From Bacidia rubella (Eukaryota > Ascomycota > Lecanoromycetes > Lecanorales > Ramalinaceae), in assembly GCA_032158265.1 (NCBI GenBank), contig JAVTIF010000012.1:248001-312000 (forward strand): DNA of 64,000 bases, written 5' to 3'. Positions 33,001 to 44,352 of this stretch are shown in pieces. The stretch's first letter is position 1. Each line of letters begins with the position of its first letter. Position numbers and translations under genes: made by a program. Under the pieces are notes generated by a model. That model saw only the letters and a program-made list of their open reading frames with translations. It made no database searches and had not been told where the DNA came from.

Positions 33001-34182
33001 CATAGCTTTGAGGTAGATCTTAGAATGCACATGGTCGAAAGCGAGTGACGTATACGAGAGTTTGCATAGAAGGTTGGCATAGAAGGCCTGGAAAGTCAAT
33101 TGAGTGACGTGAATTGCACAGCATTGCATAAATGTACAATTACATAAGCTCTTGGCAGAAGTTGTACACTTCAACGATCCCGCGTGAGATCTGCAACTTA
33201 TTTCATCAAAATACGAGACGGCGGTGTCGTTCCCCTTCGTCTGCATTGCATGAGAACAACGGAGGAACGTCATTTTCCTGCAAATGGAAGCCATTCGTCC
33301 AGCGGTCCGAGTTGATGTCGCAGCCACTTTCGCCTTCACCGTTGCAAGTGCCACTTTGCCATCTGTAGAACCAGCGGGAGCTTGCCGCGTTTTTTAGGCA
33401 TCCCTTTAACTTATTATCAACACATTTTGCTGTTTGGAAGACTCATGATTCTATGCTGTCGCTTAAAAGGGCTGTTGCATCGAAATGCTGCCCATGGCGA
33501 GCCCTCCGACTCTGTCGACCATTGCTGCTACCAAATGTGTTGTTGATTTGCCACAGTTTCCGTGATCTGGGATACTCTCGTACGTGCAGATACGGGAAGC
33601 TGCGTGTCGCTGGATTTAACTAGCCGTTACTGACTGTCCATGTGACACTTTTGCGGGAAGATGTTGCTGGGTTGGATATCCCAATGGTGAGTCGCTCCAT
33701 GTAGATTTCTTGTACGAAGATCTACCGCTGACCGACATTGATGATGCTAACCCATTACCAAAAAGACCTCGACAAGAGACAGTCAACAGTAAAGCTCTCT
33801 TCAGATCAAGACCCTGATGAAGGTCATAGCGGTGACAAGTCACAGCAGAATCAGCTGAGGGCTACCAACTTGGGACTAGACTCGCTTTGTTGCAGGGGAA
33901 TCCGCTGCCGGTCAAGTAGAATTCCGGTCTATGCCTACCATCCGTCTGTGAGATGCTGCCAACCGCGAAGAGAGCAAATAACCCAGAAGCCAGGATATTC
34001 CGCTGTGGACACGAATGAACAGGTTTTCTACGATATATAGGCTTTCGCCCTTGTTGTTTAGTTTTCGTCTTGTGGTTGACTTGTGACATTCGGAGCGGTC
34101 CAATCTTAAGCTCGACTTTTCTGAGGTAAAATTACACACATAATAAAAGCCCCATTATTGCATCGACAATTTCGACGCGGCT
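33001..34182. other. Intergenic region, no supported gene
   Basis: Tandem neighbours on the plus strand. Short frames on both strands overlap one another and show no domain. Confidence 0.45.
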
Positions 34183-35926
34183 ATGGATCCTGAAAAGCAT
34201 AACGAACCGATCGCAGTCACAAGTGACACAAGCTCAGACGACATTAGTGCCATACGAGAGAGTATCTTGGCTGCCACTCCCGAACCTGAAGGCCCACAAA
34301 TTGGGTCATTTCAAGATTTCGTGAACGACATGAACGTCGCGTTTAAGGGCGTACTCGGAAAACCCAAACAGTACTTACAGGCCACGGTCTTGTTCTTTAG
34401 ATGGGAAGATGATTTGTTGGCCAACGATCGCAGAACACCGGGCGTTCAAAGGGAAATAAATCAGCTGGAACAAGTGTTGATCCGTGATTATGGCTTTTCT
34501 TCAGAGACATACCTGATTCCGTCCCAAGATTCTCAGCAAAGCCTCGAAAACAGGGTCGACCAATTCTGCAATGAGCACAAGAGCCAGGACGAGCTACTGG
34601 CAGTCTACTATGGGGGCCGAGGAGCCTCAAATTCCTCCAATCAAAGCCTGTGGCAGCAGTAAGTTTCTGCCTATACGGTCTCTACAATACCATCTGGAGT
34701 ATGCTTACGTCTAGGTCAGGGGCAATGGACCGGAAGTTGATTGGTCTTCGATCGAAAAAGTCCTGCGATATGCTATGCCAGATATAGCCATATTCCTAGA
34801 CTGCTATTCCAGTGTCTTTACGGATGGAGACGAACTTCCTTTGAATCGCACCATTGAAACTTTGGCGGCCGGCTGCGAGGATAGCACCACGATTGGTCAT
34901 CCAAAAGGATCGTTCACCAAGATATTGACAACAACCCTGAAGGACAGCGTGGACAAGCCTTTGACATTGTCTATGCTTCATGCGAAATTAGTCAATAATG
35001 AAGCAAATGATGGGACCAAAAGTCTTGTCCAGGCCCCCATCCATAGCATCATCAGTGACAACAATCGGCCCAGCATACGACTGTACCCTGTCAAATTGGG
35101 GTCACCGTCTCCATCGCCACTAAGCCTGCATGATTTGTCAGCCCAATGCTCACTTTCCGGCTGGTCTGGCATTTTCCCAGGAACTGATCCTCTGTTAAGT
35201 GCCCTTGTGGCTGTTAGAATTGGATTCCCGGTCCAGAACATTCCATATTTAGGTGATTTACTCACGGACAGTATGCCCCCAGATGTCACAAACCTCCAAC
35301 TAATCAAGGCGGAAGGGGTTTGGGGGACCTCATCAACCCTGGGCTTGATAGCGATGTCAACTGCAATCTGGAATCTGTTACCACGTACTGACGCATATCA
35401 GCTCATTGACTACATCACGACGCCGAATCTGCTGTCTAATCACTTCGCAATCACCTACGAGGACCTACGCCCAGACCAAGTATGGGAATGGAGGACAAGA
35501 CGAAAGAACGAAGCTCTATCGAGGGCAGGATCTCGGCCGTATTGGGCAATGCCAAATTTGGTGCTGCCGCAAATCATACAGCGTCATTTGAAAATAGTGG
35601 AAGAGAATCCTTCACTTCTAGAGCAACCTCAGGCGCAGAGGACCGAATATCACGTCATTCGCAAGCTAAATACTTTCAGAACGGATTTGGACGAGGCCTT
35701 TGCACCAGCACAGACTAAGTTACAGGAAGGCCTTGAGGAGGAAAGGCAGGCCGCTTTGAGTCAGGGCAGAATCAAGCACAAGGAAAGTGCTATGAAAGTG
35801 ACAAGGGCCAACCTGAAAATCGCTCTGTGGCTAACTTTCCTTAGCAGAAAATGGCTGCAGAGGAACTTGAGCAATTACGCAGTGTCAGAGATAGGATCAC
35901 CACGAAGCATGCGCTGGCTACAATGA
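34183..35926 (+). CDS. Caspase-like (peptidase C14 fold) protein lacking catalytic residues
   Basis: Two exons (34183-34658, 34720-35926) give 560 residues; the acceptor at 34718-34719 is the one that keeps the frame. Residues about 65-195 follow the pattern of the fungal caspase-like domain: EINQLEQVLIRDYGFSSE, then DELLAVYYGGRGAS, then VDWSSIEKVLRYA and IAIFLDCYSS. In active relatives the first strand end reads YYGGHG and the second DxC. Here His is Arg146 and the Cys position is Tyr188 (Cys187 is adjacent). The remaining 370 residues have no domain I know, with a charged helical end. In fungi this fold sits in NLR-like and death-pathway proteins. Activity as a peptidase is unlikely; a binding or decoy role is inference. 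Confidence 0.7.
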
Positions 35927-36777
35927 CGTCGTGTATTATTATGTGACAGACCTCCAAAGTGGAAAGCCTAGTGGAATGATATCAGCAGGAAACATGAGGA
36001 CTAGAAAACTACAGCGTGAAAGATGTGGTTAGTCACCGATGTAATACTTGAAGACATCCAGTGACACGATTTCGGGAGTACTTTTAGTAATGAATCACGA
36101 CCATAAAGCAAGTGCTCTAGCTCCTGAACACTGTCTATGAATACTACTCTTCAACAATATCTTTGAATGTTCTTTTCCATGAAACACTGTCTTTGAATAG
36201 TGCCTCCACCCATCTCAGGCTCCAAGTAAGCCCACCAAAACCAAATCAATAGGATGTAAACCCCTTCTACAAGCAGACCACAATGCCCCTTTGCATCCTT
36301 ATCAGACCGTATCCCTATCACATCAGTTGCACCCCAAGCGTAGGCTCACCCTTGTCAGTCACACAGCCGTAAAGAAGCCACCTCTTGACCCAAGTCCCCA
36401 ATGTCTTGTCTTGTAGCTTTTGTCCTCGTTTATACTCACTGACGCACCATGCATCGCTTGAATTTTTGAAAACATTGATAGAAGAGGAACGCCCACAGTA
36501 GGAAAAGACAGTAAGCGCGATTTTTTCGCATTCATTGTCCCATCTGCTTCTGAATGACATCGTAGATTGGTGAGCAGTAGTGTTCAAAGAAGAATATGAG
36601 GCTTCAAAGCATGAGTCAAGGAAACTGAAGTGCCTGACGGGTGTCCGTTAAGCAAGATGAACAAGTCATCGTAGGATAAGGATCCGTCAAATATTCTATA
36701 AATCCTCTCCTGAGAAACGAAACCCAGCCCGCCATCCTTCACCCCGAAGCAACATCCCTTCACGTCTCAAACCACCC
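35927..36777. other. Convergent intergenic region
   Basis: Between the 3' ends of a plus-strand and a minus-strand gene, so mostly terminators. The phrase CACTGTCTWTGAATA recurs at about 36129 and 36187. No gene supported. Confidence 0.4.
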
Positions 36778-37429
36778 TTACACATTAATACACCCGGTAT
36801 CAAACCCTCCACACTTCAAATAGCAATTAACATCACTCCTTTCACACCCTTTAAAGCACTTATCCTTGCACTCAAAATCCCAAATCTTACATTTCCCACT
36901 CTCATCCTCGTTCCCACTCCCCTCCGCCGACGCCGCGATCGTGAAGAGTTTTGTGCGGAAGGATGTCGTGCTGTTGGTGTCGGTGCCGTCTTGTATCTGG
37001 AGGTAGCAGTTAGGTTGGGGTGCGTAGTCGAGCTCGAGACCGTATTTGGGGGGCTTGACGGGCTCATTTTCGATGGCTGAGGGGTAGATGTTAGTAGAGG
37101 GTTTGGGTTTGGGTTGTTAAAGGGGGAGATTGGGGAAAGGTAAGGGGGTGGGAAGGGGAAGCTAGGTTGGGCTTACCATTGTTGATGTTGCTGCAGAAAA
37201 GGGAGAGATGTGGGTCTTTGAAGTTGGTTTGGAACTCTACGTCCAGAACGCTGCCTTGATCGTATTTTTGGTCTGTGGGGCCGTCTCCGGGTTCGCCTGG
37301 TGTGGGCTTCACGAAGACGTTGCTGCTATCCTGTGTCGCGGGTGCTGGTTCCCCTGGTGGGGCCGCATTTGTCAAAAAGGGTGACAGAGCGAGAAGAGAT
37401 GTGATGGTGAAAGTGCGGTTGATATACAT
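36778..37429 (-). CDS. Small secreted cysteine-rich protein
   Basis: Two exons (37429-37177, 37076-36778) with a 100-nt intron give 183 residues. Residues 1-22 form a signal peptide (INRTFTITSLLALSPFLTNA, then APPGE). A Pro/Gly/Thr linker covers 23-55. The mature protein has nine Cys: one in exon 1 and eight in exon 2, six of them packed into the last 40 residues (CKIWDFECKDKCFKGCE then NCYLKCGGFDTGC). This is the profile of secreted effectors or antimicrobial-like proteins of filamentous fungi, where Cys pair as disulphides. One Asn-Ser-Thr site is present. No named family is recognised. The odd number of Cys leaves one unpaired or for dimer formation. Confidence 0.78.
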
Positions 37430-38576
37430 GGTGCTTGTGTTGTCGTCCTTTGCTATAAAGATGGTATGTTTATGATGTGTACCTCCTACGTAGCGTAAGA
37501 GGCCTGAGAAGTGAAAACAACGTAAGAGAGTGAGACACGTAGGGCATTCATATACTTGCTGGGAATATCCAACATAGAGTGCGTTTCAAGGGTTGCCGTT
37601 TGTGATTAACCTCCAACTATAAGGGGTAACACCGTGTGTGTGACGCGGGAAGCGGGTGTAAAATCAGCCCACTCTGCCGCACTTTCTGCAATGACGCAGG
37701 TACTGCGAGAAAGTAATCTCTTTCCTAATCTTTAGATTACGGGAGCCAAAGTGTTTTTGAGTTGGTACAACATGATACATCTCTGCGGGTTACACGCTGT
37801 GAAGAGTGTTGTCCTTACTTGCTTCGATTTTCTTCCGTCGCTGTGTCACTTAAAGGGCAGGCGTCCAACAACGGGTGCCTGGACACGGGAGGAGATTCAA
37901 TGACGGAGCACGGGATCGGCTACGGTTGCACGGATCCTTGCAACGTTAAATGCAGCCTTGCTGCCATGCGGGGGCCACAGTAACCAATGCAGTAAGTTCG
38001 TAGGTGGTCCCACCTTTGAGGGTGTCGGAGTGCCTGGCTGCATGAGTCTGGAGATGAAGCCTCCATGTATTCCCAATGCCTTCTCATCTTCCATTTAGCC
38101 GCAGTCAATGAAATGAGGCCAGCCTTTCTTCAACAATGGAGAATCGATCTAGCAGCTCCACACCAACCTCACAACGTCGTATTAAGTCAATGTAGGCGGC
38201 CCACCTTCATCAGTAATAGGGGCTCCTGTAACCCCAGAAAAGGACTGGCCTTCCGTGTGACATAAGAGCGGAGACTGACAATTTCCCCACCCCCCAATCT
38301 GTGCTCCAAAGGCAGTCCAGCAATACTTAGCTAACTTTCTGCAAAGTTCATCTGCACGTATTCAAGGGGACTTCAAGAGACCGCAAACCGATCATTGTAT
38401 ACTTGGATTAATCCATGCATGCAGCACACTCCCGATCATGCCACTCGCGAAGTGCCTTATCAACGCACAGCCCTACTGCCCACTTTGGTGATCAGAAGGA
38501 TCTCGATCTCTCAGCCGTTGCTGAAGACAACAATCCCCAATATCTGTTGATTTGTCCTTCATCATCCGGATTTTGC
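37430..38576. other. Intergenic region, no supported gene
   Basis: Holds the promoter of the secreted-protein gene at its left end and the terminator of the HeLo gene at its right. Frames are short and overlapping. Confidence 0.45.
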
Positions 38577-40199
38577 TCAGACAGTGAGAAAGCCAAAGAC
38601 TGATCTGTTGGCAGCATGCATTGTCGTACTATCTGCCAATCGACTGGGAGACGTTCTCACAATCCAAGCGTCCCCAAAATGCTCCAAGAGCCAGAAATGG
38701 GCAATCCTTGGACCGTGCAAAGGCTTGCAGATAACAGTCCACAGGACCCTCTTCATGCCGATCTCTCCCATGTATGACGGTGGAGTTTTCATCCTTTGGA
38801 AGCTTCTCGTTACTGTAAAGCTTTGCCCGTTTTCCATATTCACGACGTACTTCATTGGATCAGAGGGTTTTCCAAACAATGATGGGTCTGTCGACAAATT
38901 TTCCTCATAGTGTGGTACTAGACGTCTAAGTGCTTGTACCTGCTGGTGAAGGACTGTGCGGCGGCCTTTACGTAGATAATTAGGCCCAAACATTGGAAAA
39001 ATTGCCCGTGCTCCGCCAACGTGGATTGTCAAGATACAATCCAATAGGCTCAGGAAATAGAGCATTTGAGGCTGAGATAGCGTTTGAACGTGGGGTGAAT
39101 AGCTCACGGAAGACAAAGTCTGCATGCAGTCTGCCTTGCTGATCTGTGGGATGTTTGCCATGTTCGAACTAAGACCGAAGCTGCTCATACTTCTGATGGT
39201 GGAGTTATCCGTGAGGAGCGATTGTACAGAAGCCGTTTGATCAGCCTTAGTCTTACGGCCTCGCAGTGTTGGTGTAGACGACTGGCTAAACCGGTCGCTG
39301 TCATCAGCCTCTGAGAGCGTCGGCCTTCGTTGAACATTGCTTTCTGGTGACGAATTAATGTCGCGGGCTGGCTTTTCAGCTCTTTCCACCACTCCGAAAT
39401 TCGCTGATTTACGAATAGAGCCTTCTGTGCCTCCTGGTCGAGAGTCAACGTCTTCAAGCCACTCTTCGACAGTACGAAGATCTTGCGAAGCCACTTGCGA
39501 CGCAGCGATCTGAGAGCCCGCATATTCAGACCACTCATTTGGTTGCCCTAGGCTGGCAATCTGCAGCTTCCGAAGCCCAGAAAGATCGTTGCCGAGGTTT
39601 TCGATATCCTCTTTGATCATAAGGCGCTGGAACGTTTTGGGGACAATAATAAGGTCATTGAGACTGCTGATGAGCTCATGCAGATTGTTCAAGAGCCTCG
39701 TGAACTTCTCTCGGTCCTTGATGACCCATTTTGTCGTGCTGCTGACTTTCTTTCTTCTTGCCGGTGATCGAGGCTGCACCTCTTCTAATGCAGCTTCAAA
39801 TTCTTGCGTGCGTCTAGAGCTGATAGCCAAAGGCGGCTCTTGCGCGTCAGAGACCTTCCAGACCAGTCCATATAGCGCCGACAGATCCTCAGATTTAGTC
39901 AAAAGCGTCTTGATGGCCTCTAGAATGCGCCGAAGTTGCGGCTCAATGGAGGGAACTAAAAGGGTTGAGTTTTGCCCTCCTGATTCTCGTGATAGCAAGC
40001 CGACGCCCTCTGACCATTGAAGAAGCCGTGTTTTTTCGATATCAAGTTTAATGGAAAGAAGCTCGTAGTCTATATCCGCCTCTCTCGCTGTGCCTATCAT
40101 GTTGAAAGCTTGCACACACGTCGCGCATACATTTGCGACTGACAAGACACCAACAGCTAAGCCAGCGATTTCCATTTTGTGCTGAAATGAAACTTCCAC
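38577..40199 (-). CDS. HeLo-domain protein
   Basis: Single exon, 540 residues. Starting at the second Met (residue 9) it reads MEIAGLAVGVLSVANVCATC, followed by helical segments such as DIDYELLSIKLDIEKTRLLQ and REKFTRLLNNLHELISSLND, which is the HeLo (prion-inhibition and propagation) N-terminal domain of HET-S-like fungal proteins, about residues 9-210. The middle is Ser/Arg-rich and disordered. The C-terminal 150 residues have a folded look (YFLSLLDCILTIHVGGARAI and VNMENGQSFTVTRSF) but no known family. HeLo domains insert into membranes and drive cell death in incompatibility; whether this one is toxic is not known. No amyloid repeat motif or STAND domain is visible. Met at 40175 may be the real start. 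Confidence 0.8.
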   Translation of the reverse strand: MEVSFQHKMEIAGLAVGVLSVANVCATCVQAFNMIGTAREADIDYELLSIKLDIEKTRLLQWSEGVGLLSRESGGQNSTLLVPSIEPQLRRILEAIKTLLTKSEDLSALYGLVWKVSDAQEPPLAISSRRTQEFEAALEEVQPRSPARRKKVSSTTKWVIKDREKFTRLLNNLHELISSLNDLIIVPKTFQRLMIKEDIENLGNDLSGLRKLQIASLGQPNEWSEYAGSQIAASQVASQDLRTVEEWLEDVDSRPGGTEGSIRKSANFGVVERAEKPARDINSSPESNVQRRPTLSEADDSDRFSQSSTPTLRGRKTKADQTASVQSLLTDNSTIRSMSSFGLSSNMANIPQISKADCMQTLSSVSYSPHVQTLSQPQMLYFLSLLDCILTIHVGGARAIFPMFGPNYLRKGRRTVLHQQVQALRRLVPHYEENLSTDPSLFGKPSDPMKYVVNMENGQSFTVTRSFQRMKTPPSYMGEIGMKRVLWTVICKPLHGPRIAHFWLLEHFGDAWIVRTSPSRLADSTTMHAANRSVFGFLTV

Positions 40200-40620
40200 C
40201 TAGTTCTAAGTAGCATTACGCCTCATAGCAGTGAATGAAGATGGTGTCAATCGCTTGTACTTCGGACGTCATGACTCTCTAGCTTAACAAAAACACAGAG
40301 ACGAGACCTTTTGTATGTTGGGATTGTGAAAAGGCCCGCAACCTCTTGAAGGCATCTGGCGCTGTAACGACATTGTTATTGACAAAGTCGTAAACAATCT
40401 GCCAGATAAAAGTGGCGAAGGATGGCATTCAGCCTCACGTAGAGGATCTTGGATTCAGCCCCCAAGAGCCCGCAGCCGGTCAGCGCTAGTGTAATCGTGG
40501 GAGCCCCCAAGCACATTACATCATGCTAGCGAATTTGCCAAACTGACCATCTAAAGAGTCTGACCTCATGGGAAAGTCTGAGATCTCAATCCCTAACTAC
40601 CCACAATACCTCACAACCCA
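40200..40620. promoter_or_regulatory. Divergent promoter region, HeLo gene / bL9m
   Basis: About 420 bp between the two starts on opposite strands, so both promoters lie here. No specific element recognised. Confidence 0.45.
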
Positions 40621-41677
40621 ATGGCGTCCCTCACCACCCTCACCAAGCGACCAACCTGCCTCTCCTGCCTCCGCCGCACCCTCGACACCGACACATTCCT
40701 CCTCCCCAACCCCACAAAAACCCAATGGCGCGGCAAGAAAAAGCTCATCAAGAAACGAACCACAATCAACGTCCAGCTCCTCCAGGACGTTGACGGCTAT
40801 GGTCGAAGAGGTACAGTGAATCCCCCCCTACACCCAACCCACCCTTGTACTCACGTATCGAGTATCTGACATATCTCCGCTCATCAGGCACAATCGTCCC
40901 CGTGGCGCCCGGCCTATTTCGCAACTCATGGCAGTCCCGCCACGTCGCCGTCTACGCCAGCACACCACACAGCCAGCTCAAACCCCGCGACATCGTTTCG
41001 GAGCGGGACTTTGCGTTCCGCAAAGGGGAGGCCTTTCGAAAAATTACTGAGGAGGAGGGGAAGAAAGTAGAACCGGTTTCGGCGCCGAAAGTGCAGGGTG
41101 TGGATGTATGTCAAGCTACCTCTTTCCATATAGTGGTGACGGAAGGAGGTGATGTGCTAACGCGTTTTCGGTGCAGCCGCAACGAGCTACAGAGCTCCTA
41201 AACTCGCTGCTCCCGGCACAGCTGATCTTCCACCGCGCACCGATAAAAGCTCCAGCTGGCTCCACCGTCACGCCCTCTCCTGACCTAGCGCAGCCTCCGG
41301 CATCGGCTTCACAAGCGGCAGAAACGCTCGCGGCGGCTTCTAAGCCTGCTGAACCTGCTAGTTTAACCAAGGCACAGGGACCGCCGGTCAAGCCGGAGAT
41401 GCAACCGATATTTGGGTCTGTGTCGACGGCAGATATTGCACAGGCTATTAAGGCGGTGCTGGCTGAGGATAAGGAGGGTAAGATGGTTACGATTGCGCCG
41501 GAGGATGTTAGTATATATGCGGCGAAAGGAGGAGGTGGGGTTGAGGGCGATCGGGTGAAGGCTATTGGGGAGTTTCAGGTGGTTGTGAAAATCAAGGGTG
41601 GGGAGGAGGTGACTAGGATCGTCAGTGTACGAGCTATGGAGAAGGCGGGAGATGGAGGGTTTCTAGGAGCGAGCTGA
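40621..41677 (+). CDS. Mitochondrial large-subunit ribosomal protein bL9m
   Basis: Three exons (40621-40810, 40888-41105, 41177-41677) give 302 residues, two short introns of 77 and 71 nt. The basic N-terminus with CLSCLRR and few acidic residues acts as a mitochondrial presequence. The bL9 N-domain is clear: TTINVQLLQDVDGYGRRG joined to GTIVPVAPGLFRNSWQSRHV, the family's conserved loop and connecting helix. The C-terminal part, after an Ala/Pro-rich linker, ends in QVVVKIKGGEEVTRIVSV. It corresponds to yeast Mrpl50. It binds 23S-type rRNA of the mitoribosome. The Ala/Pro linker is an insertion common in fungal forms. Confidence 0.88.
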
Positions 41678-41850
41678 GAAAAGAGTCGGGAGTGGCAGAA
41701 TTTGTACACTTGAGACAAGAGTTCCATTGAGGCTGCAATCAAAGCCGGGTCGGAGGCCGCTGAGTCGCTACCTTAGCGTCGGCTCGACCACCATTGAGCC
41801 TAGTATTTGCATACATTACTTATGGAATTCAGGGTATTCAGCCGCCAATT

Positions 41851-43387
41851 CTAGGCCTTTCCCCTCGGCCTGATGCGCACGCGAACATCATCGCCATCAC
41901 GCGGTCCTAGCGTTCCAAGGGATGGTTTCCCGATATCGGCACGTGGAACGCTCTTGCCTTGCATTCCATCCAGCTCCAATTCGAACCTATGAAGCACAAT
42001 AGTGACGAAGAGGAAGATGGCCTGCTTCGCAACAAACCGTCCAGGGCACAAATGCTCACCGCCTCCGAACGGCTTGTAACTATGGTCGTGTGCTAGATCC
42101 TTGCGATCCAAGAACCTCTCGGGTTTGAAAGAGCCAGCGTCTGGTCCCCAGACTTGCTCGTCGAAGTGCAATACTCGGTATGGCACCATCACCTCGCGGC
42201 CAGGGAGGAGTGTCTTGCCAGAGATCTGTGTGGGCGCCGTGACGTGTCTCATCAGCGAGTTGGACACGTAGAAGCGGAGGACTTCGTGGAAGAGCGCTTC
42301 GAGGCGGGGACAGTGGTTAGTGAGATGGGCGATGTCTGGGGTGTCGTTCGTGAGACCCCCTGCTGTCTCGTCCTTAATGGTCTGAAGAAGCGTGGGTTTG
42401 TTTAGAAGATGTGCGAGAAGCCAGAATGAAACTTTCTGCATGTTGGAGTTGATACTAATGCAATTGTCATTTGGATGAGCAGGAGGATCTTCATGGAGCC
42501 ATTCATGGAGTGTGTAATGAAGAAAAGGAAACTCACGCCCAGTGTTGCAACATATGCGCCCTCCCGATGTCGTACTCCTGCAACCCAATGTCACGAAATT
42601 CATCCTCTGCGGTAGGAACGAACCAAGCAGCATCTGCTCTTTCCTCTCGAGGGATTCTGAAATAGGCGGTGAAGGCGTCTATCAAGGTGTCCCTCGCCGA
42701 GTACATGTCACGGGCAAGGAACCGTGGTAATTGGAAGATGTATTTCCAGTTCGTCTTCTCCCAAGTGATGAACGCCGGGACCACCTCAGGTCCTACTTTC
42801 AGGATGCTCTTTCCCCAGTAAGCCTCTGTGGTGGTACTGATGAAGACATAGTTTGTCCATTCGATTATGGAGAAAGAGAGCGAACCATCGGTTTTAAGGC
42901 TACTGGGGCTCTGACCCGAAATCAGGCTTTCCCACTGAAGTGAATCATCGATGATCTGATTAATGGACTTGGCAAGTATCTCCATGTGTGGACCAGGACG
43001 CAGCTGACGCCTCTGATAGGCCTGTATCATTTCGTTAGGATACGAGGTACGAGCAGGATTTTCGGCTGTCTGTTGTTCTGTGGGCATCTGCCAGAGCCTG
43101 TTCATCGCCTTATCCGAGAAGCCAGTCCATTTGTAGAGTTCCTGTACGAAGAACTCCCATGACAGACCCTCGGTTTTCTTGAAGAGCTCCTCAACACTGG
43201 CTGCTGAACTGAGGACATAAAGCTTTTGTCCAGCGACCGTGATAGTAAAAGGCTCATTAGTGCTCCCGAAGTGTTTCCTTATGGCAGTGAGCACAAGGGG
43301 AACCTTTACCTCAGAGAGACCTCTTACCGTCCGCTTTGCAGTACATTGAAAGCATTTCGAAAGAATGGCAACGTATGACCTGTCCAT
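41851..43387 (-). CDS. Cytochrome P450, CYP7/CYP8-like
   Basis: Two exons (43387-42537, 42454-41851) join over an 82-nt intron to 484 residues. Heme loop FGGGEHLCPGRF gives Cys420; ExxR is EVLR at 341-344; the PERF box is FKPERFLDR. The I-helix region reads HWAINSNMQKVSFWLLAHLL, with no AGxDT Thr, as in CYP7/CYP8-type P450s that keep QxN in its place. Unlike most such enzymes, the start lacks the membrane span and the proline-rich hinge; the protein begins close to the substrate-recognition region. Either an upstream exon was missed between 43388 and 43500 or the N-terminus has been lost. It is divergent from the P450 at 44353. Substrate unknown. Confidence 0.8.
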
Positions 43388-44352
43388 AAAATGTTACTAT
43401 TCGGGTCCTGATACTCAGGCGTACAATCTCATGGCGGCAGGACTAACGAACCCAAAACTGTAAGAGCGTTAGTCTCAATCATTGAGAGGAAACATTCACG
43501 CACATGGAACCCAATAAGGAAGTTCCTTCGGTTCATCGCGACAAAAAGTTGGCCTGATGGAGAACCTCCAGACCCTCCAAGCTAGCAACAAAGCCGCCGT
43601 ACCGACTACAAGACTACTCAGCATCGCTGCCAAACCGATAGAAACTTGATGGGTGCTGTGAGTAACGTCCAGCCGAAATTGGAAGGCACGTCGTGTTTGC
43701 CAAGGAAAGTCCAGTCACCACACAACAACCAGTAAGAGTGACGTCATCGGCTGCACGACGACAATGATTCGAGCCAGTCAGAAGTGATCATCAAATGTTT
43801 CAGCGGTCAGTGGAAACGGGTTATCGTGACCCTGGTTCGAAACGCGAGGCGAAGTATCTAGCGTACTTACATGCGAGTAAGCCACTCCGCTTACTCTAAC
43901 TAGTGGCGCTAATTCACGAGAAGCCGAGACGAAGGATTGATAGTCTCACAGCTCGGACAGATGGTAGCTTTGCCGTCTGACTACATGACCTAGCTGAAAT
44001 GTACATCCACACCTTCATCTCGCTATGGAGCCGACGGTTGGCTCGCTTGGAGCTTCCATCCTCTCGGCGTAGTCGGACGGACAATTCACATGCATACTGT
44101 ACTACGGAGTCACGAGCGATCTGGGAGGCTGTGGCCAGCGCTTCCAGATGCCGAGCCTAGTCAGGTGGCCAATGCAATCCACTGGAGGTATGACGGACGA
44201 GGCTTTGCATCATACTTGGAATGAAGAACGATTCTCCCAGCTAGTCCCACCTCAACCTGAAGAGCACCCTATGACCTACATTCTGCACATCAACATACCC
44301 GTCAAGTTTGCAAAGATTTACTGAAGATCTGGCTACGAGAATAGTTACTATT
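43388..44352. promoter_or_regulatory. Divergent region between two P450 genes
   Basis: About 965 bp separate the starts of the two P450 genes on opposite strands. It should hold both promoters and may hold a missing first exon of the minus-strand gene. No binding site can be named with confidence. Confidence 0.45.

Noticed and set aside
43825..43850. GGTTCGAAAC word suggesting a tRNA T-arm
   Set aside because: The bases flanking it cannot pair into a T stem and no D or anticodon arm lies upstream.
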